Origin: Mycobacterium colombiense
GTDB taxonomy: Bacteria > Actinomycetota > Actinomycetes > Mycobacteriales > Mycobacteriaceae
Length of the DNA stretch: 64,000 nt
NCBI RefSeq assembly: GCF_001953985.1
Contig: NZ_MBEI01000053.1
Span: 149,730-213,729 of the forward strand
Direction: 5' to 3'
A program made the position numbers and the translations under genes. The notes below the pieces were generated by a model. It was not told the DNA's origin. It saw only the letters and a program-made list of their open reading frames with translations, and did no database searches. Below, piece by piece: positions 16,202 through 24,883 of this stretch. Position 1 is the first letter of the stretch. Each line of letters starts with the position of its first letter.

Positions 16202-17035
16202 ATGGGTCGGATGGATGACAAGGTCGCGTTCGTGACCGGTGCGGCACGGGGGCAGGGCAGAAGTCACGCCGTCCGGCTCGCGCAGGAGGGTGCCGACATC
16301 ATCGCGGTCGACATCTGCCGTGGATTCGAAGGGTCGCCCGCCCCCGCCGCCACGCCGGAAGACCTCGACATCACCGCGGGCATGATCAAGGACGCCGGAG
16401 CCCGCGTCGTGACCGCCGAAGTGGACGTGCGTGAGTACGACGCGTTGAAGGCGGCGGTCGACAGCGGCGTCGAACAGCTGGGCCGGCTAGATGTCATCGT
16501 CGCCAATGCGGGCATTGGCACGATGACCGGCAAGCTGCACAAGACCGACGAGGCGCTGTGGCAGGAGATGATCGACGTAAACCTCACCGGGGTGTGGAAG
16601 TCGGTCAAAGCCGGTGTCCCGCACATGCTGGCCGGGGACCGCGGCGGTTCGATCATCTTGACCTCGTCGGTCGCGGGTAAGAAGGCCTACTTGCACACCG
16701 GCCACTACACGTCGGCCAAGCACGGGGTGATCGGGCTGATGCGGGCGTTCGCAGTTGAATTGGGGCACAAGATGATCCGGGTCAATGCCGTGCTGCCGAC
16801 CCATGTGAACACGCCGCTGCTGATCAACGAGGGCACCTTTCATGCCTTCCGCCCCGATCTGGAGAACCCGGGGCCCGACGACCTCGCGCCGATCTGCCAA
16901 ACCTTCCACACGCTGCCGATTCCGTGGGTCACCGCCCAGGACATCAGCAATGCCGTGTTGTTCCTGGCCTCCGACGAAGCGCGATACATCACCGGCGTGG
17001 CGCTGCCGGTGGATGCCGGCAGCTGCCTGAAGTAA
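16202..17035 (+). CDS. Mycofactocin-coupled type SDR oxidoreductase
   Basis: A 277-residue SDR close to the mycofactocin-coupled subfamily, whose members keep NAD tightly bound and pass electrons to mycofactocin rather than free NAD. The subfamily-like N-terminus is VAFVTGAARGQGRSHAVRLAQEGADIIAVD; the active site is SSVAGKKAYLHTGHYTSAKHG with Tyr-x3-Lys. It probably oxidises an alcohol made by the P450 encoded just downstream, whose ATG follows within 11 nt. GGAGG lies 4 nt before the ATG. A perfect palindrome precedes the gene. No mycofactocin genes are in the window. Confidence 0.85.
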   Translation: MGRMDDKVAFVTGAARGQGRSHAVRLAQEGADIIAVDICRGFEGSPAPAATPEDLDITAGMIKDAGARVVTAEVDVREYDALKAAVDSGVEQLGRLDVIVANAGIGTMTGKLHKTDEALWQEMIDVNLTGVWKSVKAGVPHMLAGDRGGSIILTSSVAGKKAYLHTGHYTSAKHGVIGLMRAFAVELGHKMIRVNAVLPTHVNTPLLINEGTFHAFRPDLENPGPDDLAPICQTFHTLPIPWVTAQDISNAVLFLASDEARYITGVALPVDAGSCLK

Positions 17036-17046
17036 GGAAAGCATCG

Positions 17047-18249
17047 ATGACCGTCACCAACGACACCGACGTCTACTACGATCCCTACGACGTCAACATC
17101 AATGCCAACCCCTACCCGATCTACGCGCGGCTGCGCGAAGAGGCGCCGATCTACTATAACGAACGCTACGATTTCTGGGCCCTGTCAAGGCATTCCGACG
17201 TCGAGCACGGACTGGCCAACTGGGAGGCCTTCTCCAACCGGCGAAGCGACATCCTCGAGCTCGTCCAGTCGAAATTCGACATGCCCGGCGGCGTCATGAT
17301 GTTCCAGGACCCGCCGGAGCACTCCAGGCTGCGCGGCCTGATGTCGCGGGTGTTCACCCCCCGCCGGATGGCCGCCCTCGAGGACCAGATTCGGCAATAC
17401 TGCATACGCTGCCTGGACCCGCTGGTCGGTTCCGGTGGATTCGACATCATCGCCGAGCTGGCATCCATGATGCCGATGCGTGTGATCGGGATGCTGTTGG
17501 GAATCCCGGAATCCGAGCAGATCTCGGTGCGCGACGCCAATGACGCCAACCTGCGCACCAAGCCGGGCGCGCCGTTGAAGGTCGCCAACGCCGACTCCAT
17601 CGCCGACGGCAGGATCTACGCCGACTACGTCGAATGGCGCTCCAAGAACCCCTCGGACGACCTGATGACGACGCTGCTCAACGTCGAATTCGACGACGAG
17701 AACGGGGTGCACCGCAAGCTGACCCGCAAAGAGGTGCTGCACTACACCCAGGTGGTCGCCGGGGCGGGCAACGAGACCACCGGCCGGCTGATCGGCTGGC
17801 TGGCCAAGGTGCTCGCCGAGCACCCCGACCAGCGCCGCGCGGTCTACGAGGACCGGTCACTGTTGACCCGTACCATCGACGAAACGTTGCGCTTCGAACC
17901 CACCGGCCCGCACGTCGCGCGTTGGATGGCAAAGGATTTCGAGTGCTACGGCACGACGGTTCCGGCCGGCAGCGCCATGCTGCTGCTGTTCGGCGCCGCC
18001 AACCGCGATCACCGCCGCTACGCCGATCCGGACACCTACAACATCCGTCGCGACAACATCTCGCACATCACCTTCGGGAAGGGCGTGCATTACTGCCTTG
18101 GCGCGAACCTGGCCCGCCTCGAGGGCCGCGTCGCGCTGGACGAGATGCTCAACCGGTGGCCCGAATGGGACATCGATTACGACACCGCGCAATTGGCGTC
18201 GACGTCGACCGTGCGCGGCTGGGAGCGGCTGCGGGTCGTGCTGCCCTGA
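17047..18249 (+). CDS. Cytochrome P450
   Basis: A 400-residue P450. The I-helix has AGAGNETT (an AGAGNE form instead of AGHE), the K-helix has DETLRFEP and the haem loop FGKGVHYCLG places the ligand at Cys350. AAGGAAAG overlaps the end of the SDR gene and serves as ribosome site, so the two genes are translationally close and form one operon. Role inferred from context: hydroxylation of a cyclic or terpenoid-like substrate, the alcohol then being oxidised by the SDR. No ferredoxin or reductase is adjacent. CYP family not assigned. Confidence 0.93.
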   Translation: MTVTNDTDVYYDPYDVNINANPYPIYARLREEAPIYYNERYDFWALSRHSDVEHGLANWEAFSNRRSDILELVQSKFDMPGGVMMFQDPPEHSRLRGLMSRVFTPRRMAALEDQIRQYCIRCLDPLVGSGGFDIIAELASMMPMRVIGMLLGIPESEQISVRDANDANLRTKPGAPLKVANADSIADGRIYADYVEWRSKNPSDDLMTTLLNVEFDDENGVHRKLTRKEVLHYTQVVAGAGNETTGRLIGWLAKVLAEHPDQRRAVYEDRSLLTRTIDETLRFEPTGPHVARWMAKDFECYGTTVPAGSAMLLLFGAANRDHRRYADPDTYNIRRDNISHITFGKGVHYCLGANLARLEGRVALDEMLNRWPEWDIDYDTAQLASTSTVRGWERLRVVLP

Positions 18250-18258
18250 GCCGCCGCG

Positions 18259-18864
18259 TCACATGCCCCGGCGCTTCTTCGGGGTGGGCATCTCGAACCG
18301 GTCCAGGAAGCGGTTGACCAGCGCGACGGCCTCGTCGTGCCCACCGTGGGTGCCGAGCCCCTGCTCGAGGATCAGGGTGCGCCCGATGGAGGCGATCACC
18401 ACCGCCAGCGCCGCGGGCGGGAATTCGTCGGTATCGAGTTCGTGTTCGCGAACGATGAAGTTCAGCGCGGTGATCTGCTGTTCGCGCCAGCGTTCCGACC
18501 ACGCCGAGATCTCGGCCCGAATCTCCTTGCGGTGGTTGGCAAGTCCCATGAACTCCAGCAGCAGCCGGGTGTCCTTGGGCGCGGTGAGCGTGTCCCAGAA
18601 GGCGTGCAGCGGGCGGTCGGAGGCCAGTGCCTGCTGCTGACGCTCCAGGTAGACGGCGGCGCCGCTGCGGAAGACGGCCAGATACAACTCGTCCATCGTG
18701 GGGAAGTAGTAGTGCACCAGGGCCGGTTTGACGCCGGCCTTGGCGGCCACCCGCCGCGACGTGGCGGCGGCGTAGCCCTCCTCGACCATGATCTGACTCG
18801 TCGCCGCCACCAGCATGTCGCGCGTGGTCGAATCACGCGCCTTCGGTCGCTGGGATGCGGTCAC
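18259..18864 (-). CDS. TetR family regulator of the oxygenase cluster
   Basis: A 201-residue TetR regulator with an N-terminal HTH (TRDMLVAATSQIMVEEGYAAATSRRVAAKAGVKPALVHYYFPTMDELY, residues ~14-61). It starts with GTG; TAAGAC sits six bases upstream, compatible with a leaderless mRNA. It is the only regulator gene located between the three transcription units that carry the TTTGGGCGATCGCCCAAA-like palindrome, so it is the best candidate for binding it. It converges with the P450 gene (9-nt gap). No palindrome of that type lies in front of its own start. Confidence 0.87.
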   Translation of the reverse strand: MTASQRPKARDSTTRDMLVAATSQIMVEEGYAAATSRRVAAKAGVKPALVHYYFPTMDELYLAVFRSGAAVYLERQQQALASDRPLHAFWDTLTAPKDTRLLLEFMGLANHRKEIRAEISAWSERWREQQITALNFIVREHELDTDEFPPAALAVVIASIGRTLILEQGLGTHGGHDEAVALVNRFLDRFEMPTPKKRRGM

Positions 18865-18888
18865 AGTGTGGTCTTATCACAGGCCGTG

Positions 18889-19215
18889 TCAGGGGACCGG
18901 TTCGGCAACCATGTCGAAGAACGCGGCGCCGGAGTCCGGGATGCGGTTCTGCTTGAACACGTTGACGGCATAGGAGACCAGAATCATCGAATAGAGCAGG
19001 TGCAGCAGCCTGGTCGCATCGTCCGGTAACGCGTTGATGTCGCGCTCATTCAGGTACGCGATCGCCTCCTCGGCCCGGGGGGCGATGGCGTCGTAGAACG
19101 TGACGAGGTCGTCGTAGGGCTTGGACAGCCGCGCCTCGTAGCGCTGCGCCCGGGTCGGCAACGCCCAATCGGCGACGAACGGTTCGAGGTCGGCGAACCC
19201 CTGCGGCAGTGTCAT
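18889..19215 (-). CDS. Small hypothetical protein coupled to the Rieske oxygenase
   Basis: A 108-residue soluble protein of unknown function, mostly helical, with two Trp/Tyr-rich segments (FVADWALPTRAQRYEARLSKPYDDLVTFYDAI) and a C-terminal DSGAAFFDMVAEPVP. It starts inside the Rieske stop codon (ATGA overlap), so it is translationally coupled and probably a dedicated partner of that enzyme, for example an assembly or small accessory subunit. It does not resemble the cone-shaped beta subunit of aromatic dioxygenases, which is larger. Confidence 0.7.
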   Translation of the reverse strand: MTLPQGFADLEPFVADWALPTRAQRYEARLSKPYDDLVTFYDAIAPRAEEAIAYLNERDINALPDDATRLLHLLYSMILVSYAVNVFKQNRIPDSGAAFFDMVAEPVP

Positions 19216-20516
19216 GACGACTCCCCGGATCGGTGGGCGTCCACGGTGTCGCGAATGACGGTGTGAAACTGGCGGATCAGCAATTCCTGATCGCTGAGGT
19301 GAAAGGTGTTCTGCGCGCGGGTCTTCAGCGCCGAATGCGTGGCCTCGATCGTGTTCACGTCCTGCATCGCGAACTCGATCGTGCTGTCGACCACAAGTTC
19401 CTGGGCGAGGCGGTCGGCGGCGTTGGCCGGCGGCACGAAGTACATGTCGATCTCGTAGATGTGCGAGTCGACGCTCTCGGGCCAATAGGTATAGGTGATG
19501 TAGTACCCGCGCGCCCAAATCTGGATCGAGATGTTCGGGAAGACCCAGAACTGGTCGTTGCCCCACGAGGCGATCTCGCCGCGATTGAGGAAGTTCGGTC
19601 GCGATCCGTCAAAGCCCAAGTCGGGTACGTCGTCGGGCCCGAACAGGCCGGCGCGGAACAGCTTGTAGACCCAGCGCTGGTCCTGGCGGGCCGGTCCCGC
19701 GGTGCCGGGCTCACGAGGTGGCAGCGGGGGCGGTCCGGGAACCGAGGTGAGCATGTGCGGCCGGAACAGCTCGTAGTGGTAGGAGTCGACGGGCGGCACC
19801 ATCTTCTCGGCCTTGGCGACATCGGGATCGATGAAGCGACCGTGCACGTACGGCGGGTGATACCACTCGCAGACCGAGTCGACGGCCAGCTTCCAGTTCC
19901 CGTTGATGCGGGTGGAGAACCCGTAGTGCTGCGTCATCTTGTCGAAGGGATAGGCCTCGATGCCCAGCAATCCGTCGCCCAGGAAGCTGCGTAACGGCAC
20001 CGGATCGTCGGCGAGGTTGACGAAGATGAACCCCGCCCACACTTCGCAGTGCACCGGCGGCATCCGCAGCGTGCTCGTGTCGAGGTCGAAGAACTCGCCC
20101 TCGTTGGTGATGTGGTTGACCTTGCCGTCCAGGCCGTAGCGCCAGCCGTGGTACTTGCACGCGAACGCGCGACAGGTGCCCGACGATTCCCGCGCCGGGT
20201 GCTCCTGCCAGACGACCTTGTTGCCGCGGTGCGCGCACACGTTGTGGAAGGCGTGCACGGTGTCGTCCCGGTCGCGGGCGATCACGATCGAGGCGAGCCG
20301 CCCGGGCAGGTCGCGGGTGAAGTACGACCCCTTGCGGGGCAGGCGTTCAATCCGCCCGACGCACAACCAGTTTCGCTCGAAGACCGCCTTGCGCTCGGCG
20401 GTGAAGAACTCTTCGGAGATGGAATCCTCATAGCTGACGGGCGCGGTCCCCAGTTCGGGATAGTCGGTGGTGAACTTGCCCCGCCCGGTGGACAGGCGCT
20501 GCTGGATGCCGGTCAC
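19212..20516 (-). CDS. Rieske non-haem iron oxygenase, large subunit
   Basis: A 434-residue ring-hydroxylating oxygenase. The Rieske [2Fe-2S] ligands are Cys94/His96 (CAHRG) and Cys120/His123 (CKYHGWRY). The catalytic mononuclear iron is bound by His220 and His225 in SVCEWYHPPYVHG, with a later acidic ligand in the MQDVNTIEATHS region. It would add oxygen to an unactivated ring or methyl carbon using electrons from a reductase not present nearby. The GTG start overlaps the upstream crotonase stop (GTGA), with AAGGAG 7 nt before. Operon order is crotonase, Rieske, small protein. Confidence 0.92.
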   Translation of the reverse strand: MTGIQQRLSTGRGKFTTDYPELGTAPVSYEDSISEEFFTAERKAVFERNWLCVGRIERLPRKGSYFTRDLPGRLASIVIARDRDDTVHAFHNVCAHRGNKVVWQEHPARESSGTCRAFACKYHGWRYGLDGKVNHITNEGEFFDLDTSTLRMPPVHCEVWAGFIFVNLADDPVPLRSFLGDGLLGIEAYPFDKMTQHYGFSTRINGNWKLAVDSVCEWYHPPYVHGRFIDPDVAKAEKMVPPVDSYHYELFRPHMLTSVPGPPPLPPREPGTAGPARQDQRWVYKLFRAGLFGPDDVPDLGFDGSRPNFLNRGEIASWGNDQFWVFPNISIQIWARGYYITYTYWPESVDSHIYEIDMYFVPPANAADRLAQELVVDSTIEFAMQDVNTIEATHSALKTRAQNTFHLSDQELLIRQFHTVIRDTVDAHRSGESS

Positions 20517-21412
20517 GAGGGGACTCCTTCGCTGCGTTGCCCGCCGTTGGGCGCCGAGTTTGTCCAAGGCTCCTGGTCCCAGGCCCGGTCCAGCGGTGCC
20601 ATCTCGCCGCCGAACGGGAAGAAGGCGCGCTGCGCGTAGGTTTCCCGGGCGAGACCATGGCCGAGCTCGTCGATGAAGGCCCGCTTGAGCGGGTTGGTGA
20701 ACAACTGCCGCGAATAACGCAGCGTCAGCGGTGGGCGCTTGACCAGTTCTCGGGCGAGTTCCCAGGCCCTGTCCAGCAATTGGTCCTTGGGCAGCACCTC
20801 GTTGACGACGCCCCACTCCTTGGCCTCGGCCGCTCCGAGCTTCATGCCGGTCAGCAGGAAGTAGCGGGCGCGGGTATGACCGGCCAGGAAGCTCCAGATG
20901 ACGTGCTGTCCGTCGCCGGGCACCTGGCCGCGGGGGAAGTGGGAGGCGTCCTGGAAGTAGGTGTCTTCGGAGGCCAGGACGATGTCGCCCATCAGCGGGA
21001 CCTCGGAGTGGATGTTGCACGGGCCGTTGACGGCGCTGATCATCGGGACGTCTACGTCGAGCACATTGCTGATCAGGTGCCTTGCGTACCAAGCCTTTTC
21101 ATCGAGCTTGACTAGGCCTCGGGTGCCGGGCATCAGCAGATATTCGGGCTTGTCCACCACTTCGCCGTTGGGTAGGCGGCCCCAGTTCGCGTTGTAGTTC
21201 TCACCGGTGCCGGTGTGGATGAGCACCTTGATCTCGCGATCGCCGGCGATGTCGGCGAACGCGTCCGACATGTCGTCGTGCGCGCGCCAGTCCCACACCA
21301 GACTGCCGCCGTTGGTGTGGCACTGCATGAACAGGATTCCGTCGTCGGTGAGTTCGAACCGGTAGTTCGCATACCGATCGTGATATTCGCTGTACCTGGT
21401 TCGTTTTGCCAT
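20513..21412 (-). CDS. 6-oxocamphor hydrolase-like crotonase (beta-diketone hydrolase)
   Basis: A 299-residue crotonase-fold protein. Compared from memory with Rhodococcus 6-oxocamphor hydrolase, it keeps the residues reported as important there at constant spacing: His45 (SLVWDWRAHDD), His135, His158 and Asp167 (SHFPRGQVPGD) and Glu257 (GLARE), equal to His45, His122, His145, Asp154 and Glu244. The expected reaction is retro-Claisen cleavage of a C-C bond in a cyclic beta-diketone, not hydration of an enoyl-CoA. It is the first gene of an operon with the Rieske oxygenase and carries an operator-like palindrome upstream. A plain enoyl-CoA hydratase remains the alternative. Confidence 0.75.
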   Translation of the reverse strand: MAKRTRYSEYHDRYANYRFELTDDGILFMQCHTNGGSLVWDWRAHDDMSDAFADIAGDREIKVLIHTGTGENYNANWGRLPNGEVVDKPEYLLMPGTRGLVKLDEKAWYARHLISNVLDVDVPMISAVNGPCNIHSEVPLMGDIVLASEDTYFQDASHFPRGQVPGDGQHVIWSFLAGHTRARYFLLTGMKLGAAEAKEWGVVNEVLPKDQLLDRAWELARELVKRPPLTLRYSRQLFTNPLKRAFIDELGHGLARETYAQRAFFPFGGEMAPLDRAWDQEPWTNSAPNGGQRSEGVPS

Positions 21413-21451
21413 TGAGCCGTCTCATTCTGCGAGAAACTGTCAGCCAGCTGG

Positions 21452-21469
21452 TTTGAGCGATCGCCCAAA
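21452..21469. promoter_or_regulatory. Operator-like palindrome (copy 2) upstream of crotonase-Rieske operon
   Basis: TTTGAGCGATCGCCCAAA matches the perfect palindrome at 16165-16182 in 17 of 18 positions and lies about 40 nt before the minus-strand start at 21412. Confidence 0.7.
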
Positions 21470-21514
21470 CCGCGTAGCTGACATGCTTGCACCTGCGGTC
21501 GCGGCGGTCAAGGC

Positions 21515-22480
21515 TCACCGTCCGTGCAGGCGGGCCACCACCGGCGCGAAGGAGTCGATCTGTGCCTGCTGCACCGTGACGTAGTTGATGCCCAGGGTTT
21601 CCCGGCGCGAATGCAGCGTCTCGGCAACGTGTTCCGCCGTACCGATCAGCACATTCGGATGATCGCGCAACAGGTCGGCGGCGATGCCAGTCGACTTCGC
21701 CAGCCCCGCGAGCACGGTCTCGGGGTCGTCGCTGATTTCGGTGAAATAGGGGGAGCTTTCGACGTCCAGCCGGCCGAAGCGCTCGCCGGCGGCGGCCCGC
21801 ACGAAGCCGATCCGGCGCTGCGCCACCGCCTGTGGGTCCAGCCCGTCGGGATCACGTGCCACGAAAGGCACGCTCGAGATGCTGACGATGTCGGCCTCGC
21901 GTCCGGCCAGGGTGAGAACGCGCTGTCCGCCTCCACCGATCATGATCGGCGGATGGGGGTGCTGCACCGGCCGTGGCCGCCCCGCATAGCCGCGTACCTC
22001 GACCAACTCGCCCGAGTAATCCAGTTCTTCACCCTGCCAATGGGCCTTGACGAGCGAAACCACCTCGGCCAGCTTGGCGATGCGCCGGCCCGGCCGGTCG
22101 AATGCGAGCCCCATCGCGGCGTACTCGACTCCGCTCCATCCGGCGCCGATGCCGAATTCGAGGCGTCCGTCGGAGAGTAGATCGAGAGTCGCCGCTTCTT
22201 TGGCCAACACCGCGGGCACGTGGTAGTCGATGCAGAAGACGCGGCAACCGATGCGCAAGGTCTCGCTCCAGGCGGCCGCCGCCGCCATCGCCGCAATGGG
22301 CGCCAGGTCTTGGCGCGGAGTGCGCGCTTCTCGCTGCGCCGGCCCCGGTCCCAGGTAGTGATCCGCGAGGAAAAGCGTTGTGTATCCGAGATCTTCGACG
22401 CGACGAACGGTATCGCGCCACTCTCGTGACCCGGCGGCATTGGTGGCCTGCACTCCGAAACGAAACGGGGGTCTGTCCAT
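21515..22480 (-). CDS. LLM-class flavin/F420-dependent oxidoreductase
   Basis: A 321-residue luciferase-like TIM-barrel oxidoreductase (RFGVQATNA at the N-terminus, YTTLFLADHYLGPG, RIGCRVFCIDYHVPAVLAKEAATLDLLSDGRLEFGIGAGW). These features match the F420-dependent branch common in mycobacteria. It could act as an F420 dehydrogenase/reductase or a Baeyer-Villiger-type monooxygenase; sequence alone does not decide. It is divergent from the SDR at 22616 and probably belongs to the same catabolic regulon. The ATG at 22480 is used rather than the TTG just before it. Confidence 0.85.
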   Translation of the reverse strand: MDRPPFRFGVQATNAAGSREWRDTVRRVEDLGYTTLFLADHYLGPGPAQREARTPRQDLAPIAAMAAAAAWSETLRIGCRVFCIDYHVPAVLAKEAATLDLLSDGRLEFGIGAGWSGVEYAAMGLAFDRPGRRIAKLAEVVSLVKAHWQGEELDYSGELVEVRGYAGRPRPVQHPHPPIMIGGGGQRVLTLAGREADIVSISSVPFVARDPDGLDPQAVAQRRIGFVRAAAGERFGRLDVESSPYFTEISDDPETVLAGLAKSTGIAADLLRDHPNVLIGTAEHVAETLHSRRETLGINYVTVQQAQIDSFAPVVARLHGR

Positions 22481-22577
22481 CAACGGACCCTAAGTGGGCC
22501 CCTGAGCGGAATCAAGGCGAAATCGACAACTCGCGCTTGACCGCACGCGAGGCCGGGTGATAGGCATGTGAAGCCCA

Positions 22578-22595
22578 TTTGGGCGGTCGCTCAGG
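22578..22595. promoter_or_regulatory. Operator-like site (copy 3, degenerate) upstream of SDR-ALDH operon
   Basis: TTTGGGCGGTCGCTCAGG keeps 14 of 18 positions of the 16165-16182 palindrome, 20 nt before the GTG at 22616, the same distance as copy 1 from its start codon. Confidence 0.5.
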
Positions 22596-22615
22596 AAAGT
22601 CGAGGTGTTGCTCGC

Positions 22616-23320
22616 GTGAAGACGGCGGTCGTAACCGGCGGTGCTTCGGGGATCGGCCGTGCGGTCGCCGAGCGATTGCGCAGCGATGGATTCCGGGTGG
22701 CAGTCCTCGACCTGACTCCCACCGACGACGGCTTCGGCTATGGCGCCGATGTCGCCGACCGCGCCCAGGTCGATACCGCGATAGCGGAGATCCGCGCGGC
22801 GTTCGGCCCGATTCTGGTGCTGGTGAATGCCGCGGGCGTGGAGGGGTTCGGAAAGTTCTCGAACATGTCCTTCGAGGAATGGTCCAAGGTCATCGACGTG
22901 AACCTGCACGGCGTGTTCCACACCGTTCAGGCCGTGCTGCCCGACATGGTCGAGGCCGGATGGGGTCGCATCGTCAACATCTCGTCGTCCAGCACCCACT
23001 CCGGGCAGCCGTTCATGGCCCACTACGTCGCCGCGAAGTCCGCGGTGAACGGCCTGACCAAATCGCTGGCCCTCGAATACGGTCCGGCCGGCATCACGGT
23101 CAACGCGGTTCCGCCGGGCTTCGTCGACACCCCGATGCTGCGCAGCGCCGAGCGGCGGCACCTGCTCGGTGGCACGGTGGAGGATCACATCGCGCGCACC
23201 CCGGTACGTCGCGTCGGCAAGCCCGAGGACATCGCCGCGGCATGCGCCTTCTTCGTCTCCGAGGAAGCCGGTTACATCACCGGCCAGATACTCGGGGTCA
23301 ACGGCGGTCGCAACACCTGA
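22616..23320 (+). CDS. SDR family oxidoreductase
   Basis: A 234-residue classical SDR with TGGASGIG (cofactor loop), VNAAGVEG, an active site ISSSSTHSGQPFMAHYVAAKSAVNG (Ser and Tyr-x3-Lys) and a C-terminal GQILGVNGGRNT. It resembles 3-oxoacyl or cyclic-alcohol dehydrogenases. The GTG at 22616 gives the family N-terminus; the longer frame from 22568 adds an uncharacteristic leader. An aldehyde dehydrogenase follows after 31 nt, in one operon. Likely job: oxidising a hydroxyl produced by the cluster's oxygenases. Confidence 0.87.
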   Translation: MKTAVVTGGASGIGRAVAERLRSDGFRVAVLDLTPTDDGFGYGADVADRAQVDTAIAEIRAAFGPILVLVNAAGVEGFGKFSNMSFEEWSKVIDVNLHGVFHTVQAVLPDMVEAGWGRIVNISSSSTHSGQPFMAHYVAAKSAVNGLTKSLALEYGPAGITVNAVPPGFVDTPMLRSAERRHLLGGTVEDHIARTPVRRVGKPEDIAAACAFFVSEEAGYITGQILGVNGGRNT

Positions 23321-23351
23321 TCGCTGAACACGCAGAGCCCCAAGGAGATTG

Positions 23352-24806
23352 ATGTACGAGAGGGACCAGCTCTTCATCGATGGGGAATGGACGGCACCAG
23401 CCTCTGGATACGACGCCGTCATCTCGGTGGTGTCGCCGCACAGCGAGGCGGTGATCGGCCACGCGGTCGCCGCCGGACCCGACGACGTGAACCGGGCCGT
23501 CGACGCGGCGCGCAGGGCATTCGACACCGGGCCGTGGCCCCGCATGCAGCCGGCGGAACGGATCGAGGCGCTCACCCGCCTGGCCGGCATCTACAAGGAG
23601 CGGCGGGCCGACATGGCCGCGCTGATCTCGGCCGAGATCGGCGCGCCCATCACCTTCGCGAAGATGGCGCAGGTTCGCCTACCGCTGACCATGATCTCGG
23701 CGTTCTGCGGCATGGCGGCGAATTACCAGTGGCGACAGGATCGTCCGGGCCTGTACGGCAAGGACATTCGGATCGTCAAGCAACCGGTCGGCGTGGTGGC
23801 CGCGGTGGTGCCTTGGAACATGCCGCAGTTCCTCACCATGTGCAAGATCGTGCCGGCGCTGTTGGCCGGGTGCTCGGTGGTGCTCAAGCCCGCCCCCGAA
23901 TCCGTGCTCGACGCCCAGCTGCTTGCCGAACTCGTTGCGGCAGCGGGCTTTCCGCCGGGCGTGTTGAACGTGGTACCCGGCGGCCGCGACGTGGGTGAAC
24001 TGTTGGTGGGCCACGCGGGCGTGGACAAGGTCTCGTTCACCGGGTCCACCGCCGCCGGGCGGCAGGTCGCGCTGGCGTGCGCCCAGGGGCTGAGACAGGT
24101 GAGCCTGGAATTGGGCGGCAAGTCGGCCGCCGTGGTGCTCGACGACGCCGACCCCGCCGCGACCGCCACCGCGATTCAGATGGCCAGCCTCGCCAACAGC
24201 GGTCAGGTATGCAATGCGCTGAGCCGCATCCTGGTGCCGGAGGCCCGCAAGGATGAGTTCGTCGACGCGCTGGCGGCGGGCATGCGGTCGATGACGGTGG
24301 GCGACCCGGCCGACCCCGACACCCAGATCGGGCCGCTGGTGGCGCGGCGCCAGCAGGAGCGGGTCCGCGGCTACATCGAATCGGGTAGAAGCGAAGGCGC
24401 GCGCCTGGTCACCGGCGGCGGCGAGATGCCCGACGGCCTCGAAACCGGTTGGTACGTAAGGCCGACGCTGTTCAGCGATGCCACCAACGACATGCGGATC
24501 GCCCGCGAGGAGATCTTCGGCCCGGTGCTGACGGTCGTCTCCTACCGGGACGAGGACGAGGCGGTTCGGATCGCCAACGACTCCGAGTACGGCCTGGCGG
24601 GATCGGTGTTCACCGCCGACGTCGAGCGCGGTTACGGCGTGGCGGCCCGGGTGCGGTCGGGCACCTTCGGCGTCAACGAGGGCTACATCATGGATCCGGC
24701 GGCGCCGTTCGGTGGGGTCAAGAACAGCGGGTACGGCCGCGAACTCGGCACCGAGGGGATCGACAGCTACACGGCCAGCCAGTCCATATCGACCGCGGCC
24801 TCGTGA
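23352..24806 (+). CDS. Aldehyde dehydrogenase (NAD(P)+ dependent)
   Basis: A 484-residue aldehyde dehydrogenase. The catalytic Cys287 is in SGQVCNA, general base Glu253 in LELGGKS, Asn156 in PWNMP and the nucleotide-binding FTGST at ~229-233; length is normal. It converts an aldehyde to an acid (or acyl product) in the cytoplasm. AAGGAG lies 4 nt before the ATG. Being last in the SDR-ALDH operon, it probably takes a ring-opened or side-chain aldehyde of the pathway onward. Substrate not predictable. Confidence 0.93.
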   Translation: MYERDQLFIDGEWTAPASGYDAVISVVSPHSEAVIGHAVAAGPDDVNRAVDAARRAFDTGPWPRMQPAERIEALTRLAGIYKERRADMAALISAEIGAPITFAKMAQVRLPLTMISAFCGMAANYQWRQDRPGLYGKDIRIVKQPVGVVAAVVPWNMPQFLTMCKIVPALLAGCSVVLKPAPESVLDAQLLAELVAAAGFPPGVLNVVPGGRDVGELLVGHAGVDKVSFTGSTAAGRQVALACAQGLRQVSLELGGKSAAVVLDDADPAATATAIQMASLANSGQVCNALSRILVPEARKDEFVDALAAGMRSMTVGDPADPDTQIGPLVARRQQERVRGYIESGRSEGARLVTGGGEMPDGLETGWYVRPTLFSDATNDMRIAREEIFGPVLTVVSYRDEDEAVRIANDSEYGLAGSVFTADVERGYGVAARVRSGTFGVNEGYIMDPAAPFGGVKNSGYGRELGTEGIDSYTASQSISTAAS

Positions 24807-24883
24807 CCATGTTGCGTTCCGCGTTTAAGTTTCTTAACTACCGGGGATAGCGATGGGGCAACCCCGACAGGTAAGGAACACGC

